The position numbers were made by a program, and so were the translations under genes. A DNA stretch of 62,000 bases from Apostichopus japonicus (lineage: Eukaryota; Echinodermata; Holothuroidea; Aspidochirotida; Stichopodidae): positions 25,092,501-25,154,500 of the forward strand of contig NC_092580.1 in the NCBI RefSeq assembly GCF_037975245.1, in the 5' to 3' direction. Under the pieces are notes generated by a model. The model was not told the DNA's origin and did not search any database. It saw only the letters and a program-made list of their open reading frames with translations. Position 1 is the first letter of the stretch, and every line of letters starts with the position of its first letter. This document shows positions 12,955-23,100 of this stretch, in pieces.

Positions 12955-13254
12955 TAATCATAAATCTGAATCCTGGGATGAATCCTGGGATGAATCCTGG
13001 GATGAATCCTGGGATGAATCCTGGGATGAATCCTGTGATAAATCTGAATCCTGGGATGAGTCTGAATCCTGTGATGAATCCTGGGATGAATCTGAATCCT
13101 GGGATGAATCCTGGGATGAGTCTGAATCCTGGGATGAATCCTGTGATGAATCCTGGGATGAATCCTGTGATGAATCCTGGGATGAATCTTGTGATGAATC
13201 TGAATCCTGTGATGAATCCTGTGATGAATCCTGGGATGAATCCTGGGATGAATC
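12955..13254. repeat. 12-bp minisatellite (GATGAATCCTGG)
   Basis: About 300 bp of GATGAATCCTGG with interspersed 18-bp variants containing GAATCTGAATCC. It resumes at 15666 after the inserted element. Open in all frames, so the apparent DESWDES and MNPGMNP proteins are not supported. Confidence 0.93.
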
Positions 13255-13623
13255 CACTGATCTACACTAACTGGATAGGCTGCGCGTACGGTGATTGTAT
13301 AGCGAGCCGTGAAGTCACCGGAAGTTGTTCAGCGGCCATGTTGGGATATTCAAAACATCACCGCGCATATGACAACAACACGTCCATATATTACTATATG
13401 TATGTACTAGGGCATTACTTACATGTATGTCACTGTGGGAACCAACCTGTAAAAAGCTGAGGAACATGAAGATTTTAACTGAAATTGTGGAGAACTGCTG
13501 AATAAATTGCTGTTGCAGCAAAGATATAACTGTGCATATGAACTATAAATAGTTGTCTGTCTGCATTTACTTTAAAAAAAAAAAAAAACGGAATACATGT
13601 ACCAAAATAATGACCTGTAGATG

Positions 13624-14868
13624 GGTTCTGGGACAAAATCCCCCCAAGCCAAAATCCCCCAAGCCAAAATCCCCCCATGACAAAATTCCCCCGGACAAGA
13701 TCCCGCCCCCCAGACAATATCCCGCTGACCCATACAAAACCTGCCTGCAACAACCAGGGATGGCCCAGGTGTGACAGTCAAGGCATGGGTCATTGCACTG
13801 GTTAGGGTACCGGTCAGGGGACTGGTCAGGGTACCAGTGAGGGTACTGGCGAGAGTAACTGTGAGGGCTCCTGTTAGGGTACCTGTGAGGGTACCAGTCA
13901 AGGTACTGTTCATGTGACTGGTCAAGGTACTTGTTAAAGTACTGGTCATTGTACCAGTACTAGTAAGGGTATGAGTAAGGGTATGTGTCAGGGTACGTGT
14001 CAGGGTGCCTTTCAGGATACCAGTTGGGATACCAGTCGGGGTACCGGTCGAGGTACGGGTTGAGGTACCGGCCGGGGTACAGGCCGGGGTACGGGCCTGG
14101 GTACTGGTCAGGGAGCCATTGAGAATACCAGTGGGGTACCACTGAGAGTACCAGTGGGGGTGCTTGGGGGCACCGGTGGGTGTAACTGTCAGGGTAACTC
14201 AGGCTAATTATTAGGGTACCGGTTGGGGAATGGTCGGGGTTCTGGTCGGGGTACTGGTCCGGGAACCACTGAGAGTACCAGTGGGGGTGCCACTGAGAGT
14301 ACCAGTGGGGGTACCGGTGGGGGCACCGGTGGGGGTAACTGTCAGGGTAACTCTCAGGCTAACTATTAGGGTACCGGTTGGGGAATGGTCGGGGTACGGG
14401 CCGGAGTACTGGTCAGGGAGCCATTGAGAGTACCAGTGGGGGTGCCACTGAGAGTACCAGTGGGGGTACCGGTGGGGGTAACTGTCAGGCTAACTATTAG
14501 GGTACCGGTTGGGGTATGGTCGGGGTTCTGGTCGGGGTACTGGTCCGGGAACCACTGAGAGTACCACTGAGAGTACCAGTGGGGGTACCGGTGGGGGAAC
14601 TGGTGGAGGTACCGGATGACAGTACCAGATGACGGTACTGGATGAAGGTACCGGGGACCGGGGATGCCGGGAAGACCAGGGGGACCGGGACACAGGGGGA
14701 ACTGGGGACCGGGATGACGCATTTTTGTAAAGAATTGATGGGATTTTTTTATAGCATGGGGGGATTTTTTCCTGGGGGGATTTTGGCATGGGAGGATTTT
14801 GTCCAGGGGGATTTTGGCTCGGGGGATTTTGTCCGGGGGGGTTTGTCCGGGGGATTTTGTCCTGTCAC
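13624..14868 (+). mobile_element. Nested GC-rich TIR element with TSD CCTGTAGATG
   Basis: 1245 bp flanked by CCTGTAGATG at 13614-13623 and 14869-14878. The ends are inverted: GGACAAAATCCCCC motifs at the left, GGGGGATTTTGTCC motifs at the right, each repeated several times. The middle is a degenerate GGTACC minisatellite. Confidence 0.75.
13770..14660. repeat. Degenerate GGTACC minisatellite
   Basis: Variable 12-18 bp units of the type GGGTACCAGTGGGGGTACCGG fill the middle of the nested element. Larger blocks of roughly 150 bp repeat around 14220, 14370 and 14510. Confidence 0.85.
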
Positions 14869-16099
14869 CCTGTAGATGATTGTGTTAATTCCATATCCCC
14901 AAACTGGACACTAAGGTTTCCTGAAAGGAATTCCACATCTGGACACACTGCCTTAAGACCCCGGCCTCATGCAAAAACCCTATGCGACAAGTTTTTCCTG
15001 AGAACACATGGAATTTTTCCCTCCTAAATTTTTTATTTATCATGGAACTCGCATTTTTAATTTCTAGATGGAAATTAACTCAATTTTTGTAACCCTGCGA
15101 GCCACCTCAAAATTTAATATTTGCCCTCCCCTATACTAGATACCGATACATGCAGTTTGTTGCATGGATGGTGTAGCCTCGTCCAGTTATGAAATTCTTT
15201 CCTCCAATTTAAAGTGAATTTAGAAGAAAAATAATTTTTCTTGAAATTAAAAGGCCCTAACCATGGAGGAAGGGATGCCCCTCAGGTTCCTAGTCCGACG
15301 TATACCATAGACTTTGTATTGCATTGCAGTTGCAGCGTGTCTCTGGCAGACGACCCATTCCATATCTTTTCCTGCACGGAAAATAGGCATATTAACCATT
15401 TTAGTCTGGCATAACACATATTTCTCAGGGGTTCAAATGTTCAACTTCACTTCCTTGATCAATAAGGATTGTTTCTGCGATATTCACTTCCCTTCCTTGG
15501 CCTCTCTTCGCATCACCTTCTCGGCCACCGACCGACATAGCAACGTACAGTATGTACTGTATGTGCGCGCGGTGATGTTTTGAATATCCCAACATGGCCG
15601 CTGGGTCACTTCCGGCTGCTTCACACACGGAGCCGCGCGACCTATCCAGTTAGTGTAGATCAGTGGATGAATCCTGGGATGAATCCTGTGATATCTTCAG
15701 CATTGAGGTAAATGAGTCTGGAGGATTCATGTCAATTGGGTGCGAGCGTACCATGTATGGAGGGTCATGTGATGTGTTCCAGGGTGGTACCAAACTGTTA
15801 TTTCTCTAAAGCAGTTCGAGAATAGTGTTAGTGACTTCGTTAAAGATTTGCCCCAAGACGGATCGGACATGGGAACTAACGGCGTAAGAAGGTACTGGTA
15901 CTTCAGGCCTACGAAATAGTGCTAATATGCTAAAGTTCAACCTTATTCTCTTGAATGAAGGCAGGCCTTCTACATAATAGATCTTACTTATTAATACAGC
16001 TCCAGGGGCAAGCTTTGTCTCATCTGGCCTAACGTGTAGGACATTTAGAAAATGTTATATTAAAGAAATAATTGCATCATATTAATTAAAATATCATAT

Positions 16100-16272
16100 A
16101 ATTGATTTATTGTCGAAACGCTTAATTTGATCTTTAATTTTTTTCTTCTCTTTTCTTTCTTCAGGGAGTCTTCTACATTGTTAAGCTATTGTATGCTTTA
16201 TAGAAGACTTCCTTTCACCTTGTATATTTGCACGTGAAAAAACAAAATAAATCAAATCAAATCAAATCAAAC
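16100..16272 (+). mobile_element. LINE-like 3' tail with (AAATC)n
   Basis: A short 3' UTR-like stretch ends in AACAAAATAAATCAAATCAA and further AAATC units, the tail form of CR1/L2-like elements. No coding part remains. Confidence 0.45.
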
Positions 16273-16410
16273 GTTATTACTACTTGCTGTAAGTGAATGT
16301 AGAAATGGGAATTGTGGGGTAATGTTTAGTTCAGTGCAACCACGGAATTCTCCATGGAACAGAGCCTAATGCTGCTCGACTGTTATTCCATTGAACCAAG
16401 CCGGTGCGAG

Positions 16411-16455
16411 CCACTGATCTGTACACTAACACACTGTTAGTGTACAGATCAGTGG
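16411..16455. repeat. Perfect 21-bp inverted repeat, 3-nt loop
   Basis: Arms starting CCACTGATCTGTACAC with loop CAC. The arm resembles the end of the 13255-15665 element (CACTGATCTACACTAAC), so it may be two fused element ends. Confidence 0.88.
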
Positions 16456-16947
16456 TGCGAGCACACACGTTCAGCCGGATTATACAGTTGTTCTTCGGCC
16501 GATTCGAAGTAAGCTTGCACATTCATATGCATTTATTGGTTACTGACAAGGAATTGTACTACCTATCCAGCTTCGGTATGCACCATGGGATGTGTTACAA
16601 CTGTGACATACTGTGTCTCTCTGCCCTTGGTCTAATCTAACTTAGCTTAACTGATTCCATCGAGGTATAAACTAAGGTCACCGGACCTCCCCGATTTTCG
16701 GGGGCAGTCGCCGATTCCAATGTTTCGCCCCAGATTAACAATTACCCCTGAAAATGTCGCAGAATTAAGGAGGCACTGTACATCAAGAAACTTAAACCCG
16801 TTTTAAACAATCAACTATTTCAACATGGATCGTCATTTATACTCAACTTATTTTAGAACCTTCTATATCTTTGAACATACATAGTCATCATTAATACTAC
16901 AACTTTCGCATGCACTATACATAAGAGATTATATTATTATTTATTTC

Positions 16948-16980
16948 CTGACGAGGAAGATGTGAAATCTTCGAAAACGT
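16948..16980 (+). other. Hammerhead-like CTGACGA...GAAA motif
   Basis: CTGACGA, then stem GAAGAT/ATCTTC with loop GTGAA, then GAAAACG. It fits the CUGANGA - stem II - GAAA core of hammerhead ribozymes, but I cannot find pairing partners for stems I and III, so it may be a remnant. Confidence 0.35.
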
Positions 16981-17086
16981 TTGTATATACATTACTATGA
17001 CTTTCATCAACTGTTTCGTTTTATTTTGTTCGATTATCTGGTTCTACAAATTAACAAATCTGTGAAATTTTATTCACAACAGATGA

Positions 17087-17428
17087 CAGGGCCTTTTTTA
17101 AGACATTTTAGAGGGTGGGCCGTTTCCCAAAAGGAGCCATCTTGTAAGTTGCATCTAAGCATTCTAAATTTTGAGATCTCATCAAGTGTTCTTCCAAAAA
17201 AAAATTACGCTGCAACAATTTCATCCGTTAAAATCCCTTTGTAGGGAAAATAGCTAGGACTTTATAAGCTCTGGTTTATCGTTTTACACAGTAGCCATAT
17301 ATATCTAGCTTTATATATGGTGCGGGGTAGTCATATTGGTGAGGTGAGGAATGAGCTGAGTGGGTGGGCCATGTAGGGGACTGGAGCGGCCGCGGCCCCC
17401 CGTAGTTAGTATTCTAAAGGAGGCCCTG
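17087..17428 (+). mobile_element. hAT-like MITE with TSD ACAGATGA
   Basis: 342 bp, begins CAGGGCCTTTTTTAA and ends TAAAGGAGGCCCTG, flanked by perfect 8-bp duplications ACAGATGA (17079-17086, 17429-17436). Confidence 0.9.
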
Positions 17429-17436
17429 ACAGATGA

Positions 17437-20035
17437 ACATTAGAAATGTTGCAAAATCTACCATCCTGCCCATTCAAATACCATAGATCTACACAAATAC
17501 CTCGCACACTAGCAGACGATCGCATACATCGAAACAAGAACAACTGTAATGTAGGGTAGGCTTATTCAACTATACACACGGACTAATGTACAAGCGTGAC
17601 AGTATTTCCCACGACATAGAAGTCGTGTTACTGTGCCGACCTAAATGCTTACTCTTGATAATCTCATGTCTGTGCTCAGTCTACCAGACTAGCACTTTCT
17701 TCTCAAAGGGGAGGGGCACACCCCAGCTCCCATTAGGCCCCTTCCCCAGGCCGTACATCCCAACTTCAACAGTTTTCCCCGAATCCTTGCAATCACCAAC
17801 AGTTTCAAACATTGGCGGCCATACTTTTAGTCGAATATCTTATTAAAGAAATGACAGTATGCATCAATATACAACACATGTGACACAAAACTTGAAGACA
17901 AGTACTGAGTATATTTCCATATCGAGCTAAAAAATGAGTTAAGTTGGAAAAAGTTCTCAAGTTTGATGAATAATCATATAAGAACATTATTGACATCTCT
18001 GTTGTTCTTAGCTAATAACTAGTCAAGACGAAAAGTGAAGAGAAAAAAATAACTTTTTGTCATTTTACCTTTAAAAAAAGTATTTTGGTAAAACTGTATT
18101 GTGAAATTTCAATATACTGTATAAAAGGCACTAGGCCTATATAAAATACTGACTTGTAAGCCTAATTTGTATATAATTAATTAAAGACTATATGACCCAT
18201 CAGAGTCTCTATGGAATTTGACAAGACTAGAAAACAAATACTACCCTAATCTGAAATAAATCTCTTGCATGGAGGTTAAATGAGTATTCATGATGCATGG
18301 TTACACATAACAATAATAATTCATGCTGATATATTGATATGAAGTGAAAAACCATACCCTTTTAAGGATATGAAAGGAAAATTCTTATGGTACTTTTTAA
18401 GAAAAGTCACCCAGGAAAGAACCTAGGCACGAAAAACCAAACAACGGAACGACTGATCCGCTCTAAATCCCAGTCCCCTTGCATTAAGACGGATACAATG
18501 ATCATCATCATATGTGTATCACAATTCCCCTCAAAAGGGAACAGATACGACACATATGCTTATGGTAGACAACGTAACCCTGATTTTAAAGAGTAGGATG
18601 TTTGACACTGTTGTAAACCAGTCTCGATATCATGTTTGTATAATTAACTCAAGATATGGTTGATTGAATGCAACCTGTATAGACTGCCAAAACACTCATT
18701 TCTTCCAGGGTCTTTGATGTCATAATGGTAGTGTTCCTGAAAAGATTCACCTTCCTTTCATAATCTTCTTGTTGATTTACCCTTGAAATGTAGTATGCTA
18801 AAAAATGTTTCCTTTGCTGACAATTTTCTCTGTATTTAGAAATTCATCAAAATGCAACTTTTTTGGTACAAATATTATTTTCCCCCTGTGAATGGGTGAG
18901 TTAAATATTGCAAAGAAAAGCAAAGGCATTTTCAACTGAACTAGCTGCCATGATGACATTATTCACTCTGCTGTTGCCAGATGTTATAACAGAATCTCAC
19001 CAAAATTAAACAAAATAACCATATCTTTGCCATACGACATGCTGGGGATGGGGGTTTTGACTATAAGAGATGCATATCTGCTATCCCTTTAAATGATGGT
19101 CACATTGGAATGGAATGGCGTACAATTATGATGAAAGTAAATTCGGCAATACAAACACAAAAATATTCAAATACACTAACTGCTTGAATCAAGGCCACAA
19201 CAAGAATATTAAATTTATAACTAATTTATTTGCATTTTTTTTTGGAGGTAAATAAAAAACCAATAAACTCATGTTATTTCAGCAGCAGTGGATTTTCCGT
19301 TCCTGCATCTAAATAGATCTTGCGACTTACTAACTTCTTGTAAACAAAACATATAAATACGACCTTGAGAAAACACAATAAAATCCATCTGAAAACAATA
19401 CTATAAAATGCATATTCATACCGAATGGTCATACCGATGTGAAACAGTATGAACTGATTGCAAATAACGAGAGAAAGCATTCTAACCCTGGTAAACTGAA
19501 TACCAATGCGTTACTGAAGCAAGTATGCACATTACATTCATTTGCATATTTAAAAAAACTAAATTGAATATATCGATACTTGCATTAAAAAGAATATATA
19601 GGAGACAATGATGGTGCATATGTAGTTTTAAAGGTTGTAATGTGGTCACTGAATTCATGCAGTTGAAATATTTTGATAATTGTCCTTTGCTCACTTATCT
19701 TCTGAATTTCCAGATCTATTCGTAATCAACAGAACAAAACAAGTCACACTGAGTAACAATTTAACTAAAATTATGAATGTAAAATAAGTACTGACCTTCT
19801 TATTTCAAACTCAAAAGCATATATACAAAGCAAGGGAACTGGCATAAAAATCTCAATTAATTAGCTAACTTAATTTTTCTGATAATATAAAAACTTGAGA
19901 AAAATTCTTTTTAAAAGCATACTTCATACCAAATATTACACTGAGTTATGAAAACAACATAATCAATGTTCTACTAAATGGGAAGTGTAAAGTGCAGGGC
20001 ACATATATCATAGCCTTTAATAGGTTGACTTATCA
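17437..20035. other. Region downstream of SSUH2, no gene recognised
   Basis: AT-rich with short open frames only. The part next to 20036 should include the SSUH2 3' UTR; a minus-strand AATAAA near 19224 is a candidate poly(A) signal. Confidence 0.5.
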
Positions 20036-20179
20036 CTACAGGATAGTGCAGCAGCAGCATTTAGTTGGATAATCTGGTGCGTGGACTTTGTTTTCAAAGC
20101 CGTAGACAAAGTAGTTGAAACTCTTATCATTCCATTGACTATGGACTTCACCCACCGGTACAATGGTGATTTGATGGCG
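20036..20179 (-). CDS. SSUH2: SSUH2 last exon with CaaX-like C-terminus
   Basis: 48 codons including the TAG stop, acceptor TTCCAG|CGC. Encodes RHQITIVPVGEV...FVYGFENKVHAPDYP and ends KCCCCTIL. The last four residues (C-T-I-L) fit a CaaX motif of the type used by geranylgeranyltransferase I, and three cysteines precede it. Confidence 0.9.
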   Translation of the reverse strand, partial: RHQITIVPVGEVHSQWNDKSFNYFVYGFENKVHAPDYPTKCCCCTIL

Positions 20180-23100
20180 CTGGAAAGAGGAATAAAATGG
20201 ATGAAACAGTTTGATCAGTTCAATTGCAGAGTATGCAAACAACTGTTCTGCTTCCTAATGGAAAGAAAAGGACCATATCACACTCCAATCTTGTCATATA
20301 ATGTGAAATATATGTTCGGAGAAGTACTCTTAACAGTTCAAAGTGTCATACCTCCAACATGGCTAACAGTTTCAAGCAAATCATTTGTTTTGTTATTATT
20401 CATCAGTGTCTATAATAAATGTGTTAAGAAATTATATATATGTTCTACAGTAAAAATAAAATAAAAACCTCTATAAAAAAAGATAATTTTGAAAGCCATA
20501 GATTCTTCTCTATAGTGAATTAAAGATGATCAAAACCAGCAAGACCTTTAAAACTGGAATTATGTGGAGTGCTCAATTGCTATTAAGTGATTTTGTCCTG
20601 TCACACAGTCAACCCAAAATTTTCCTGACATACATCACAATTCATTCACTCAGAGAAAAGGAAATATTTAAACAAACATCTTGTAATGCTAATGATCAAG
20701 TACACAAAAAGTGTGCCCATGCAAACTGAAACTGACATTTGCACATAGAGCACTATTTTACATAGACAGACATATCAGAAACCAGGTAGTCCCTGGGGAT
20801 AATGTGTAACCTGGCTGGCCCCTTCCCATTTTTCTTTGTTATATGATGAAAATGAGAATACACGTTTCACATAATTAATTGCAGTTTAAAAGGTCTTGAG
20901 AGCGTGGTGGCCAATTGATTAAGGCGTCGGAACTCGTGATCCAAGGAATGCTGGTTCGATTCCTGCCTAGTTCATTACATTGTGTCCTTGGGCAAGATGC
21001 TTTATCTCAATTGCTTCTCTCCACCCAGGGGTTAAATAACTTGTCATTGGGCGCAGTATATAACTGCTGCCGACTGGAGGGATTGTCTCTGGGACAGGTT
21101 ATCATTGACCAGAGGTGATATAATGTCTGTAAAGTGCTTTGAGACCTATTGCTGGTATAAAGCGCTATATAAAAAGCAAATATTATAAATATTATTATAT
21201 TCTTTTTTGCTGAGCATGTCCATATGTTCCCAGGCTCCAGGGCCTCCAAATTGACTCTGGGGAGGGGGTTTGGAGGGGGATTGGAGGGGCAGGAGTGGTG
21301 GCCCTCTTGTCAGGCCTGCATAGAGAGGTACATGCAATCTCTCAATGCAGAATGGTATTGTGAAACCTGGCTATTCATTTACCTGCATTAAAATCCTCTC
21401 CAATGGAAAGCTGTTCTTGTGTCTTTCAACCAACTCTCGAGAGGCATTGTTGATAGCCTGGTCCTGGAAATGACCCACTGGCCAAACCTGCAAATGAACC
21501 ATTTCAGATTTGTTGATGTTGTGGTTACAAAGTATTCAGAAAAATTCAAACAATTAAGAAAGGGAAAGAGCCCTTCACATGCAAAGCTCAGTTACATTAT
21601 TTGACACCTCAAAACGTTTCAGCCACAAATTTTTTTTATGACTTTCAACTGCAGGTGTGTAAAGTGAATCAGCTGTGTGAACCATAAGGAACATTCCCAT
21701 ACATGTAAAGTGTTACCAGGTTGACTATGTTATCTTCTTGTAGTTTATGCAGTTGTGTCAAGGTAGATATGGGATACTTCAAATTACTCACTGCACAAAT
21801 CTGTATCTCTAAATAAATTTTTACTTTTTCTTAAATTTGTTTGGTTTTATGACTTCTTATGTAGCTATGTGAGTTAGTAGATGAAATATTTCTTTGGATG
21901 TAAAAATACTTTTAGTAATGTGAAATTCTTTTAATTTGCTACCATCATGAGATTAACAAAAAGAGGTTTGTCCTACTAGTGGAAGTTCTTCCTTGAAGGC
22001 AACTTGTCCAGATACGCCTCGGATCAGCTCATCAGGTAATCCAGTCCTCTCTACGATGCTATCATTAACATTATTGGTCCTGCAGAAACAGCATACGAAA
22101 GAGGATGGTTGCATTTCACACTACCAACTATAAACCAACCAATTACACTTTCCCACAGATCCACTACTACAATCCAGCATCTTTTTCCATTATGATATGC
22201 TATAGCAATGAATTTCTTTTGTCCCCCTCTTCAAAACCCCACCCCACCCCAGGCCCCATAACATAGTAATGATTTAAGTGCTGCTGAGGACCGACCACTA
22301 AGGAAAGTTAAAATTTGCTACAGAAAATCCAACGATAAGTGCATTGTTTAGATAGTGCAGCTGGGCTTATGTTCAATTTATTGTAATCTAGAAGTGGACA
22401 TGATCAAAGAATTTCTAAAATTGTCCTTTTTATTGGGAAAGTTGGGACAAGTTAGAAAGCACACTGGATGGGACCTGCATGTAATTTCTTAAAGGAGCTT
22501 AAGGACGGAAGAAATATACAAGATACTATGATATGCATGAATTTATGTATTTTAGATCCTCCTGCAAGCAGGAACTCGCAAAGAAGCCTCATTGGCTTAT
22601 CAAAGCCGCAAGCTGACCGAAGTCAGTCTCTTACAGTCATATTTAATGTCCATGATTATGAATTGTCAACTGTCAACAACTCTGTAACTGGAAGACATAC
22701 ATTAATCATGGAGTGACTCAAAGATTAATGTATGTCGTTCAGTTACAGAGTTGTCGACAATTGACAATTCATAATCATGGACGTTAAATATGAATGTAAG
22801 AGACTGACTTCGGTCAGTTTGCGGCTTTGATAAGCCAATGATGGCTTCTTCGCGAGTTCCTGCTTAACATGACATCGCGAGACATGACATTGTCATTTAC
22901 CTTATATTCTGTTTTTATTCGTGGCAAAATTCACAGTGGCTATTTTGCTGCATAGAACTTTACTACTGTTTGTTCACAGTCAGGTGTGGGAATGAGAGAC
23001 ATCAAAATAATGGCGATATATATTCCTGTCACACCCTTGAAGGAAGACAATCATTTATCCATAGAGGAAGATGATATTCTCATATCAAATTGGCAACAAT

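Larger units (their letters stand above)
13255..15665 (+). mobile_element. TIR element inserted in a minisatellite, about 110-bp arms
   Basis: Terminal arms 13255-13375 and 15543-15665 are inverted copies (CACTGATCTACACTAAC..., AACATGGCCGCTG...). The flanks read GATGAATC on both sides, but because the target is a minisatellite of that sequence the duplication length is uncertain (8 bp or more). Superfamily unclear; long arms and a possible 9-bp duplication would suit a Mutator-like element. It contains 13624-14868. Confidence 0.7.

Noticed and set aside
12803-13460. Repetitive proteins DESWDES..., MNPGMNP... and the minus-strand SSQDSSQD...
   Set aside because: A 12-bp minisatellite is open in every frame; there is no start context, splice support or family match.
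20901-20975. Functional tRNA gene
   Set aside because: A and B boxes are present, but the stretch continues into a SINE body and does not fold as a clean tRNA.
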